IMG/VR virus record: IMGVR_UViG_3300033153_005623
Location: 1-43,170 of that record
DNA length: 43,170 bases
Origin: a virus
Direction: 5' to 3' (one strand)
Under the pieces are notes generated by a model. That model did not search any database, had not been told where the DNA came from, and saw only the letters and a list, made by a program, of their open reading frames with translations. This document shows positions 32,951-38,873 of the stretch, piece after piece. The number at the start of each line of letters is the position of its first letter. Positions within the stretch are counted from its first letter, which is position 1. A program made the translations under genes and the position numbers.

Positions 32951-33136
32951 ATGACAGAACACAAAATAAGAGAGTTTAAGGCAATGAAACAAGGATTCTT
33001 AAATGGTATTCAAGAAATAAACAGCGAAATATGGGAAGACAAGGAAGCATTGATAGATCGATTGAGAGATGTATTTAAAAGTGAAATGACTAAAACAATT
33101 AAGTTTTGTGAAGAATTATTAAAAACAAAAAAGTAA
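32951..33136 (+). CDS. Unknown helical protein (61 aa)
   Basis: From ATG 32951, with AAAAAGGAGGTG a few bases upstream, the product is MTEHKIREFKAMKQG..., a fully helical, charged protein. An earlier in-frame ATG at 32897 lies inside the upstream gene and has no site. The product resembles the preceding protein in composition and length, and they may be a pair. Confidence 0.6.
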   Translation: MTEHKIREFKAMKQGFLNGIQEINSEIWEDKEALIDRLRDVFKSEMTKTIKFCEELLKTKK

Positions 33137-33164
33137 TGGAGAGTGAATAACAAATAAAAAATAT

Positions 33165-33297
33165 GTGGACGTGGCGGAATAGGTAGACGCTGTAAGCAGT
33201 TAAATTGAGCAAAAAACTGTATATATAAGATTGAGGATTTCTTTAAGCTCTGGAAAGGTATGACTAATCATGTGAGGTGCAAATCCTTACCGTCCAC
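33165..33297 (+). tRNA. tRNA-Leu-like gene, anticodon arm not recognisable
   Basis: GTGGACG (33165-33171) pairs perfectly with CGTCCAC (33291-33297) as a 7-bp acceptor, followed by ACC. TGGCGGAATAGGTAGACGC matches the D-arm region of bacterial tRNA-Leu almost base for base. GTGAGG-TGCAAAT-CCTTAC forms a T arm, and ATGA-CTAA-TCAT a long variable arm. Between D arm and variable arm there are about 70 bases, where a normal class II tRNA has about 20. TTAAATTGAGC in this part resembles the start of tRNA-Leu(UAA) introns but is far too short for a group I intron. It may be degenerate, carry an unusual insertion, or be a tRNA mimic. Confidence 0.6.
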
Positions 33298-33312
33298 ACC
33301 TATTATTAAACA

Positions 33313-33364
33313 ATTTAACTATGGGGCAATTAAGTCCCGCTTAAAACTAAAAGGACTAATAATG
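33313..33364 (+). promoter_or_regulatory. Second leader with shared element and SD-hiding hairpin
   Basis: ATTTAACTATGGGGC (33313-33327) is identical to 24248-24262. GGGGC (33323-33327) can pair with GTCCC (33334-33338). Alternatively AGTCC (33333-33337) pairs with GGACT (33353-33357), which includes the ribosome site AAGGA of the next gene. These two helices share bases and exclude each other. Confidence 0.6.
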
Positions 33365-33700
33365 AAAGCAATAGTATATCAAGAAAGTTATTCTAGGTTT
33401 TTTGGTCTTAAAAGATACCATATCCTTCAAGTATATATTAACGGTGAAATAGCAATTGATAATACCGAAGATGGAACATTAACTCCAAATGAAGAATATC
33501 GCACGGTAATCACCTCAGGGTATGATTATGAGCTTAAAGATGAAACGATAAGAAACTGGATTGAAAATAAACTAATAAGAATTAAGGAAAAAATTAGAGT
33601 AAGACGGTTGAAGTGTGCAGGCTGGCTTGTTTTTGATAAAGGACCAACAGAATTAGAAGTAAAAGAACTTAAAAAATATGTAAATAAAACAAAGGAGTAA
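33362..33700 (+). CDS. Unknown protein behind structured leader (112 aa)
   Basis: From ATG 33362 the product is basic and has a strand-rich first half (KAIVYQESYSRFFGLKRYHILQVYINGE) and a helical second half with many Arg and Lys. The open frame extends upstream to 33260, inside the tRNA-like gene, but the AAGGA at 33351 fits the ATG at 33362. Its translation may be controlled by the alternative helices in the leader. No family is recognised. Confidence 0.65.
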   Translation: MKAIVYQESYSRFFGLKRYHILQVYINGEIAIDNTEDGTLTPNEEYRTVITSGYDYELKDETIRNWIENKLIRIKEKIRVRRLKCAGWLVFDKGPTELEVKELKKYVNKTKE

Positions 33701-33704
33701 AGTG

Positions 33705-33926
33705 ATGAAAGTATCAGATAATTTTATTATGGCCATGAACGGCATATTGAATGGTGAGAAGTGGTATCGTAAGAAATTTATGTTTGATACAGCTTATCCT
33801 TATATTTACTTGTGTGTAAATTTGAGCAGTGAAAAAATAACAAGAGCTATTAGCCCTGATAATGAAGAAACTTATAGCATAACATCAGAAGACATGACTG
33901 CAACAGATTGGGTAAAGGTAAAATGA
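33705..33926 (+). CDS. DUF2829/Tad2-like protein (possible anti-Thoeris)
   Basis: The 73-residue protein follows the DUF2829 layout: an N-terminal helix (FIMAMNGILNGEKWYRKKF), a central strand (YPYIYLCVNL), and the ending SITSEDMTATDWVKVK, close to the family ending (T..DM.ATDW). Tad2, the anti-Thoeris sponge that binds the signalling cyclic ADP-ribose isomer, belongs to this family. Whether this phage copy binds such molecules is unknown. A GTG three bases earlier is also possible; the ATG at 33705 has AAAGGAG at good spacing. Confidence 0.65.
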   Translation: MKVSDNFIMAMNGILNGEKWYRKKFMFDTAYPYIYLCVNLSSEKITRAISPDNEETYSITSEDMTATDWVKVK

Positions 33927-33945
33927 ACAATAAAGGAGTAAAGTT

Positions 33946-34173
33946 GTGAGTGAAAAACATACACACGATATTAAGTTTGATGGGGTAGATAATTACATTG
34001 AAAATAAAATCAATTATCTAGTTGAATTACAACTAATAACTGTAGATGGTGATTATATAGGAATAAAATCAACTGTTAAAGAATGCACACAACAGGGTGC
34101 ATATCAAAAAATTTATGATTTAGTAAAAGATAAGATTCAAACGATGTTGTATCATTCAATAAAGGAACAATAA
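33946..34173 (+). CDS. Unknown protein with GTG start (75 aa)
   Basis: The gene begins with GTG after AAAGGAG. The product has beta strands and an end helix (YQKIYDLVKDKIQTMLYHSIKEQ). It lies between two DUF2829-like genes in a run where each gene is preceded by AAAGGAGTAA. No family is recognised. Confidence 0.65.
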   Translation: MSEKHTHDIKFDGVDNYIENKINYLVELQLITVDGDYIGIKSTVKECTQQGAYQKIYDLVKDKIQTMLYHSIKEQ

Positions 34174-34185
34174 AGGAGTAAGGTG

Positions 34186-34344
34186 ATGAGAAAGACAATT
34201 TATAAATATTTACTAACTATTACAATGTTTCCTATATGTATGACCCTATCTCTTTTAGTAGATATTGCGTACTGGATTAAAGATAAGTATGTTTTATATG
34301 ATACTATATTCAATCAAATGCTTGAAGATGAAACAAAAGGATAA
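34186..34344 (+). CDS. Single-pass membrane protein (52 aa)
   Basis: It has a basic start (MRKTIYKY), one hydrophobic segment of about 20 residues (LLTITMFPICMTLSLLVDIAYW), and a charged end, so the topology is probably N-in. The AAAGGAG site and the closeness of the neighbours suggest it is a real gene. Small early membrane proteins may act in superinfection exclusion, which is an inference. Confidence 0.65.
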   Translation: MRKTIYKYLLTITMFPICMTLSLLVDIAYWIKDKYVLYDTIFNQMLEDETKG

Positions 34345-34347
34345 GAC

Positions 34348-34623
34348 ATGAATCTTTTTAAAAGAATATTTGGTTTAAAAGGTAGTTATAAATGGGCGAT
34401 GAATATCTTACAAGACGGATATTTAGTCAAACGCAAAGAGGGTAAACGATTATTTAAGGATAACATAGCTGGAATACTTAAAATAAAAACAGACAAAAAG
34501 AAGTTGTCAAATGATGAGTTGTTCCAAATAGGTAAACTTTATGTGCTGAATAATAATATATGTGAATATTATAAGCCTTCAAAAGAAGATAAATTATCAA
34601 CAGATTGGGAAAAAGTAAAATGA
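34348..34623 (+). CDS. Second DUF2829/Tad2-like protein
   Basis: The 91-residue protein has YKWAMNILQDGYLVKRKEG, aligning with the AMNGILNGEKWYRKKF of the protein at 33705, and ends in YYKPSKEDKLSTDWEKVK, again the DUF2829 ending. The central region is more basic than in the first copy. The length is close to the 89 residues of SPO1 Tad2. The ribosome site overlaps the end of the previous gene (AAAGGATAAG). It is followed at once by an open frame without start codon. Confidence 0.65.
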   Translation: MNLFKRIFGLKGSYKWAMNILQDGYLVKRKEGKRLFKDNIAGILKIKTDKKKLSNDELFQIGKLYVLNNNICEYYKPSKEDKLSTDWEKVK

Positions 34624-34768
34624 ACACGCCACTTACTATCTTGATTATGAATGCTGGATAAGTAATGACGGAAAAGACAGGGGCAACGGAGATATTAGCT
34701 TTTTTGAATACGTCCAGCGTAAGGATCGCGAAAAGTGGGCGATGGAATATAGGGAGATAGTGAGATGA
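34619..34768 (+). pseudogene. Startless open frame after the second Tad2-like gene
   Basis: In the +1 frame relative to the preceding gene, 49 codons are open from 34619 to a TGA at 34766-34768, coding for YYLDYECWISNDGKDRG and later FFEYVQRKDREKWAMEY. The composition is typical of real protein, but there is no ATG, GTG or TTG near its beginning. It could be a decayed gene or be joined by frameshift to the upstream gene at AAAGTAAAATGA. The next gene's ATG overlaps its stop. Confidence 0.45.
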
Positions 34769-35475
34769 AAAAAGTAGATTTTGGAAAATACGGAGTTGCA
34801 TACTGTGGGGATTGTCTCGAGGTAATGCCTACGCTTGATAAAGTGGATTGTATACTAACGGATGTTCCGTATAAGCAAGAGTTTCATGGTCGTGGAATGG
34901 CTAAAAATCGTCCTAATTATGCTAAAATTAAGGAATATGGAAGTGATGTAAATTTAGATTATAGACAATTTTTAATGTCATGCTTATCAATATTGAAAGA
35001 AAAAAACTTTTTTACTTTTTGCGACAAAGAAACAAAGTATGATTTTATTACATACGCAAAAGAATTAAAATACGGATATAAAGAATTATCATTTTGTAAA
35101 ACAAGCCCTACTCCTTTTACTAATAATCAATGGCTAGCAGATCAAGAATATGGTGTACATATTTTTAAAGATTTAAAAGTTCGTGGCGATTATTCTACAA
35201 AGAGAAGTTTTTCTATTTTGAATAATTTGAGAGAAAAAGAAGAAAAGAATCATCCTAGTCCAAAAAGAATATCTGAGATTCAACGTATATTAAAAAATAT
35301 AACAGATATTGACGGTTTAATTTGTGATCCGTTTGCTGGAAGCGGTACACTTGCGGAATCCTGTATTAAAGAAGATCGTCGTTTTATTATCATTGAAAAA
35401 GATCCTGAATACTTTGATATATGCGTACAACGCATCAAAGAAGCAATAATAGAACGTGAAAGTATGTTGTTTTAA
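34765..35475 (+). CDS. Beta-class DNA N4/N6 methyltransferase
   Basis: This 236-residue enzyme has the catalytic motif TDVPY (32-36) before the S-adenosylmethionine-binding motif DPFAGSGT (188-195), the order of beta-class methyltransferases. HPSPKRI (163-169) is the usual HP..K region. The catalytic motif reads D-V-P-Y where D-P-P-Y or S-P-P-Y is more common, still compatible with activity. No restriction enzyme gene is adjacent, so it is a solitary phage methylase, perhaps protecting the phage DNA from host restriction or regulating its own promoters. ATG overlaps the end of the startless frame. Confidence 0.9.
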   Translation: MKKVDFGKYGVAYCGDCLEVMPTLDKVDCILTDVPYKQEFHGRGMAKNRPNYAKIKEYGSDVNLDYRQFLMSCLSILKEKNFFTFCDKETKYDFITYAKELKYGYKELSFCKTSPTPFTNNQWLADQEYGVHIFKDLKVRGDYSTKRSFSILNNLREKEEKNHPSPKRISEIQRILKNITDIDGLICDPFAGSGTLAESCIKEDRRFIIIEKDPEYFDICVQRIKEAIIERESMLF

Positions 35476-35566
35476 TTGACCTATTTATACATAATTAACA
35501 ACAGCAACAGTTTATTATCATAGAAATAAAAAGAAGATTAAATAATATAAGGAAATACAGAGATAA

Positions 35567-35785
35567 TTATTTCAAAACATGAAACTCATTTAAAACGCTC
35601 TTACGATCCTTTTCATCTCTGCAACTAGTAAATACCCAATAAAATGGTTTGTAGTACTCACAGCGTAGTATATTACATCTTAATGAATTACATTCAAGAG
35701 CATCTATCAATTCAATATCACTTACGCTTGTGTTTTGGCAACTCGCTAGGAAGAGACTTAATATAATCAATACGTTTTTTCTCAC
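35567..35785 (-). CDS. Lipoprotein, o-spanin-like candidate
   Basis: The 72-residue protein begins with GTG and has a type II signal peptide with a clear lipobox (LFLASC, Cys16). The mature part has several more Cys. In phages a small lipoprotein on the late strand near lysis genes is often the outer-membrane spanin, but it lacks the usual Pro-rich part, so this is uncertain. It lies at the end of the late arm, converging on the methyltransferase, with a terminator upstream. Confidence 0.6.
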   Translation of the reverse strand: MRKNVLIILSLFLASCQNTSVSDIELIDALECNSLRCNILRCEYYKPFYWVFTSCRDEKDRKSVLNEFHVLK

Positions 35786-35814
35786 GCCAATCCCTTATTT
35801 GTTTGTAAATTAAA

Positions 35815-35839
35815 AGGGGACTAAGTAGTTTAATCCCCT
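35815..35839 (-). terminator. Terminator after holin candidate
   Basis: On the minus strand AGGGGA, a 13-base loop, TCCCCT, then TTTTAATTT. It begins about nine bases after the stop of the 57-residue gene. Confidence 0.75.
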
Positions 35840-35847
35840 CTATTAGA

Positions 35848-36021
35848 TTACTTAGCATTTTTTGCTTTAAATGTGTTTGCGCCAATAAAATTGATTAGCT
35901 TCATCAATCCATTAAGCCATTTATTTTCGTAATTTTTGTTAAGAGCGGCAGAAAGTACGGCACACCCTCCCACTGCTGAAATGATATATTCAAGCACTTG
36001 TACAATCATATCTACATTCAT
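35848..36021 (-). CDS. Holin-like small membrane protein (57 aa)
   Basis: The product has an N-terminal hydrophobic segment (VQVLEYIISAVGGCAVLSAAL, about 7-27), a polar turn (NKNYENKW) and an amphipathic end (LMKLINFIGANTFKAKNAK). A closing stretch like L.KL.N.IA.N.G.AKN is typical of a family of small holin-like proteins in phages. It has an AAGGA site and its own unit made of a consensus promoter, a leader hairpin and a terminator, separate from the lysozyme genes. Confidence 0.65.
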   Translation of the reverse strand: MNVDMIVQVLEYIISAVGGCAVLSAALNKNYENKWLNGLMKLINFIGANTFKAKNAK

Positions 36022-36047
36022 AATATTATCCTTTTTTATGATTAAGA

Positions 36048-36101
36048 CTTATACGGAAAAGATTAAAGAGTTGAGAAGAAAGAAGAATATCTCCGTATAA
36101 G
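36048..36101 (-). promoter_or_regulatory. 5' hairpin in holin-candidate leader
   Basis: On the minus strand CTTATACGGA (complement of 36092-36101) and TCCGTATAAG (complement of 36048-36057) form a 10-bp stem, right at the expected 5' end of the message. The loop is about 34 bases and pyrimidine-rich. It may protect the message or hold a regulator. Confidence 0.6.
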
Positions 36102-36109
36102 CCAAGTAC

Positions 36110-36138
36110 ATTATAACTTATATAATAATGATTGTCAA
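36110..36138 (-). promoter_or_regulatory. Full-consensus sigma70 promoter
   Basis: On the minus strand TTGACA (36133-36138), exactly 17 bases, TATAAT (36110-36115). It is a perfect match to both boxes with ideal spacing, pointing to the holin candidate. Confidence 0.85.
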
Positions 36139-36184
36139 ATATGCAAAAAATGCATATTGCTTTTATTCTAACTTAAAATTAAAT

Positions 36185-36306
36185 ATAAGCAGGTGTGCAA
36201 CTCCATATACACATAACCAGATCACTTGATATCTTCCTCACTGAGTACGGTGATTAACCCGTGTTAGATCAACCTTGCTTACGCGTCTTTCTTATAGATC
36301 GACTTT
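36185..36306 (-). ncRNA. Probable structured small RNA
   Basis: A strong promoter at 36313-36341 points into a gap of over 300 bases without any long frame. The transcript from about 36306 can close a 10-bp helix with one bulge between GTAAGCAAGGT (complement of 36272-36282) and ACCTGCTTAT (complement of 36185-36194). The enclosed 77 bases contain further short stems, for example ACGG and CCGT (36247-36262). Near 36138-36158 an 8-bp hairpin could mark the 3' end, without a U-run. No known RNA class was recognised. Confidence 0.5.
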
Positions 36307-36312
36307 AAATAA

Positions 36313-36341
36313 AGTATACAGCTTTTATTATTTGTTGTCAA
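36313..36341 (-). promoter_or_regulatory. Strong promoter of the RNA gene
   Basis: On the minus strand TTGACA (36336-36341), 17 bases, TATACT (36313-36318). It overlaps the stop codon of the 159-residue gene. Confidence 0.75.
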
Positions 36342-36817
36342 GTATGGTAAAACAAGAATGTGAAATATGTATAGTCTCTATTTCCTATACGTGCTATTAT
36401 TAACTGTGTATAAGGGAAAAAATCTACATTATCGTTTTTATTCTTTTCTGTATCTGTGCAATAAAATATATCTGATAAAATCTTCATTTCCTTTAATTTA
36501 TTTAAAAGAAACTGATTCATTCCAATTTCAGAATATTTAAAAATTTCGTTAAAGCATTTTTTTACTAAATCCATATCTACACGTGCAGAATATGAAATAT
36601 CTTTAGAATTTAACTCAACATGTTTAAATGAGTTCATATATTGATGTAAATATTGACCTATTGGGAAGGTTTTAGGATTACCCTCAAGTCTTTCAAAATT
36701 TAGTATTGCTTTATTTACTGCTTGACCTAATTCTAAACCAGCTAAGTTTTCAAGATTATCGATAGATAGGTTTTTTAATTCACGAAACCCAAACGCATTG
36801 TTATATATTTTTGCCAT
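36338..36817 (-). CDS. Unknown protein with own promoter (159 aa)
   Basis: From ATG 36817, preceded by AAAGGAAAA, the product begins MAKIYNNAFGF and is mixed alpha/beta with a C-terminal aromatic stretch (NRDYTYFTFLFYHT). A longer frame upstream to 36904 lies inside the leader and is ignored. A good promoter at 36894-36922 precedes it, with a leader of about 70 bases containing the hairpin CACTC-GAGG-GAGTG. It is placed with holin and RNA genes in a module that looks added to the late arm. No family is recognised. Confidence 0.7.
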   Translation of the reverse strand: MAKIYNNAFGFRELKNLSIDNLENLAGLELGQAVNKAILNFERLEGNPKTFPIGQYLHQYMNSFKHVELNSKDISYSARVDMDLVKKCFNEIFKYSEIGMNQFLLNKLKEMKILSDIFYCTDTEKNKNDNVDFFPYTQLIIARIGNRDYTYFTFLFYHT

Positions 36818-36893
36818 TTTATTTTCCTTTGTTTTTAAGTTAGCTCGCCACTTGATATTATCGCATGGATACACTCCCTCGAGTGATAGACGT

Positions 36894-36922
36894 ATTATAA
36901 ACAATTATATCAGAAATATCAA
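36894..36922 (-). promoter_or_regulatory. Promoter of the 159-aa gene
   Basis: On the minus strand TTGATA (36917-36922), 17 bases, TATAAT (36894-36899). Confidence 0.7.
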
Positions 36923-36939
36923 GGCTCGGCGTAATTAAG

Positions 36940-37101
36940 CTATTTTTGATGGTTTTTTAATGTAAATATTTGATAAACACCATATAAACACTGCGGCACA
37001 CCAATAAAGTCAACCCCCTGCATTAACAGAGGGTTAAATAAAATAATAAGGGAATTTTGAAATTCCAACAAATCAAATAGTACTAACTTTGATATTATCA
37101 T
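36940..37101 (-). CDS. Possible small hydrophobic peptide (53 aa)
   Basis: An ATG at 37099-37101 with GAAAGGTGAT some ten bases upstream opens 53 codons, with hydrophobic stretches (SKLVLFDLLEF, LIILFNPLLM). It lies in the long leader of the promoter at 37179-37207, which has no other gene before 36817. It may be real or fortuitous. Confidence 0.35.
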   Translation of the reverse strand: MIISKLVLFDLLEFQNSLIILFNPLLMQGVDFIGVPQCLYGVYQIFTLKNHQK

Positions 37102-37178
37102 TTAAATTATCACCTTTCACAAGAAAAGATGACTCAGATAAATGAAAGAGTAAAAACGCTCTATATCTAACATCTTTA

Positions 37179-37207
37179 AATATATAGAACTTATTTAACT
37201 AAGTCAA
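37179..37207 (-). promoter_or_regulatory. Promoter after lysis genes
   Basis: On the minus strand TTGACT (37202-37207), 17 bases, TATATT (37179-37184). It lies nine bases beyond the stop of the M15 peptidase gene. Confidence 0.65.
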
Positions 37208-37215
37208 CACCTAAT

Positions 37216-37560
37216 TTAATATTTACCATAAAATAATGTTTGCAAGTCCCTTATATCGATATGAACAAAATTACTATAAATTCCAACAGACAAACCTTGA
37301 TTAAGGGCTATGTGAACCAATTCAGCCCTATATTGACTATCTGGAACTTTAATATCAATTGCCATACCTTTTGCATGATAACTATTCAGCGCACCTCCTA
37401 CATTTTTATTATGATCATCACAACGGTAACAACTGTTAACACTCATAGGCATACCAAAAACCACCCTTAATGCCTCCAGTCTCTCTAAAAACAGTTCTGT
37501 ACATTTATTTTTTTTGCAACAAGGACAATATAATTCTTCTTTACTGAAATATTTACTCAT
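37216..37560 (-). CDS. M15-family peptidase (endolysin-type)
   Basis: This 114-residue protein has the M15_3 pattern: an N-terminal CPCC segment, VNSCYRCDDHNKNVGGALNS, then YHAKGMAIDI giving ligands His62 and Asp69, and VHIDIR giving His100 as third zinc ligand. Such enzymes cut peptide bonds of peptidoglycan near D-alanine. There is no signal peptide. The gene overlaps the lysozyme gene by 8 bases, so the two muralytic enzymes are made together. Confidence 0.8.
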   Translation of the reverse strand: MSKYFSKEELYCPCCKKNKCTELFLERLEALRVVFGMPMSVNSCYRCDDHNKNVGGALNSYHAKGMAIDIKVPDSQYRAELVHIALNQGLSVGIYSNFVHIDIRDLQTLFYGKY

Positions 37561-37993
37561 TAAACTTTTTCCACTCCCTTAATACCCGATCAGGCACATC
37601 TTTTTGATTCTTTATAATATCAGATATACATTTATGATTTTTACATTTTTGAATACGTTTTGTTTTTACTGAATACATACCATTTCTATAAATAAAGCTT
37701 TGTACAGCGATTTTTTGATTACTTGATAGCGATAGTTCTATTTTATACATTGCAGGATAGACACGTTTAATTAAATGACAATTAAACATTATATCAGCCC
37801 GTTCCTTTAAAATAGGTTTATCTTTTAAAGATACCTTTGACCCATCACAATAAAAACGAGTACCCCAACCAATAGTAGCCTTTCCCTTTGAGCAACTATA
37901 AGGATAAAGTCTTATATTTTCTTCTTTCTTTATAAATTCATTACAATTACCAATATTTGTAAAAGCAATAATTAAAATAAATAAAACTCTCAA
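37553..37993 (-). CDS. GH24 lysozyme, exported (possible SAR endolysin)
   Basis: The 146-residue product has the phage lysozyme triad: Glu25, eight residues, Cys34, five residues, Thr40 in KEENIRLYPYSCSKGKATIGWGT. Cys in place of Asp is also found in P21-type SAR endolysins. The N-terminus (RVLFILIIAFTNIGNCN) is hydrophobic and could be a signal-arrest-release segment or a cleavable signal. The frame has no ATG at its beginning and starts with TTG (37991-37993) about nine bases after AAAGAG. It degrades the glycan strand at lysis. Confidence 0.8.
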   Translation of the reverse strand: MRVLFILIIAFTNIGNCNEFIKKEENIRLYPYSCSKGKATIGWGTRFYCDGSKVSLKDKPILKERADIMFNCHLIKRVYPAMYKIELSLSSNQKIAVQSFIYRNGMYSVKTKRIQKCKNHKCISDIIKNQKDVPDRVLREWKKFNE

Positions 37994-38006
37994 ATTAATT
38001 AACTCT

Positions 38007-38138
38007 TTAAAGCATTATCAGGATAATCCAAGAGATAATTATAGCACAAATGATTTTTAATGCAAGTAGACCGAATCTATTCGGATTTCTAAACCGCATA
38101 TCAGGACAAATCATTTCTTTCCAAAACTTACTGTTCAT
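38007..38138 (-). CDS. 43-aa single-TM peptide, holin/antiholin candidate
   Basis: The ATG at 38136-38138 overlaps the stop of the upstream gene by four bases (ATGA), a strong sign of translation. The product has a basic, Pro- and Arg-containing N-terminus (MNSKFWKEMICPDMRFRNPNR) and one hydrophobic segment (LLALKIICAIIISWIILIML). It is just upstream of the lysozyme gene. A small membrane peptide here is a candidate pinholin or holin regulator, especially if the lysozyme is exported by a SAR sequence. Confidence 0.65.
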   Translation of the reverse strand: MNSKFWKEMICPDMRFRNPNRFGLLALKIICAIIISWIILIML

Positions 38139-38434
38139 CGCTTATTATACTTATGTTTGTTGTATTTGTATTTTGAATCCTCTTTTAGGTATTCCTTAAC
38201 CCAGACAAGATCAGATTGAATAGAGGCTAGTTTAACATTCATATCCTCTTTAATGTTTTGCACCATTACTTGATTTATTTCTATGCGAGAATGGTTTGTA
38301 TCTATTCTTTTTTCAAGACCCGAAACATCACTAACTCTATAAGCAACCGCACCACCAAAGGCGAATATAATTAAAATGTATGAAACAAGTTGCTTAATAC
38401 TCAACTGAAATCTTTTTTCTAATATATCTCTCAC
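38135..38434 (-). CDS. TM plus coiled-coil protein in lysis cassette (99 aa)
   Basis: The N-terminal region is polar, then has a TM segment (QLVSYILIIFAFGGAVAYRV, about 15-34), followed by a long charged coiled coil (LEKRIDTNHSRIEINQVMVQNIKEDM...) and a Lys/Tyr-rich end. This is the layout of an inner-membrane spanin or of an XhlA-like protein inverted. It overlaps the upstream gene by four bases and the 43-residue gene by four. A lysis role is inferred from position. Confidence 0.65.
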   Translation of the reverse strand: MRDILEKRFQLSIKQLVSYILIIFAFGGAVAYRVSDVSGLEKRIDTNHSRIEINQVMVQNIKEDMNVKLASIQSDLVWVKEYLKEDSKYKYNKHKYNKR

Positions 38435-38862
38435 ATCTCAACCTTTTCAGTATAAGCGTCTGAACTAATTAAGTCTTGATTTTTAGAACGTGTCATAACA
38501 TTTTCAATACCGAAATAATCAGTCATTTTATAAAACATCTCATTTTTCATACCATTCCACGCCGTTAAAGATAAAGGCGTACACATACGAATAATAGCCT
38601 TTGTTTTATCAAGTGATACAACGATTGGAAATTCATCTTTCCATGCTTTTTTAATTAACTCACCCTCTTCATCTCGTCGCTCAATTACAGAGGCAGGCAC
38701 AAGATTATCTAGTTTTGAATAATCAACTTCAATACCACCTAAAAACCCATCAAATACATCTTCTAGTGCATTATACGATGCAATCATAGATTCATCTGAT
38801 CCGTCAAAAGCCTTATCTATAACTTTTACTGTGTGCGATTGTTCTACTAAATTAAAACCCAT
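38431..38862 (-). CDS. Unknown virion-associated protein (143 aa)
   Basis: Its start (MGFNLVEQSHTVKVID) resembles those of the two proteins encoded just upstream. The rest is mixed alpha/beta and acidic, with no membrane segment. It is translationally linked with the TM gene by four bases. A fibre or tail accessory is possible. Confidence 0.65.
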   Translation of the reverse strand: MGFNLVEQSHTVKVIDKAFDGSDESMIASYNALEDVFDGFLGGIEVDYSKLDNLVPASVIERRDEEGELIKKAWKDEFPIVVSLDKTKAIIRMCTPLSLTAWNGMKNEMFYKMTDYFGIENVMTRSKNQDLISSDAYTEKVEM

Positions 38863-38873
38863 AGTTTTCTCCT

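Noticed and set aside
33200-33270. Group I intron in the tRNA-Leu-like gene
   Set aside because: TTAAATTGAGC is reminiscent of such introns, but the extra sequence is about 50 bases, far below the size needed for the catalytic core, and no core elements are seen.
34478-34801. Reverse frame opposite the second Tad2-like gene and methyltransferase start
   Set aside because: Overlaps two supported plus-strand genes, with hydrophobic shadow composition typical of AT-rich antisense.
37240-37470. Plus-strand frame opposite the M15 peptidase
   Set aside because: Antisense shadow of a gene with recognisable zinc ligands.
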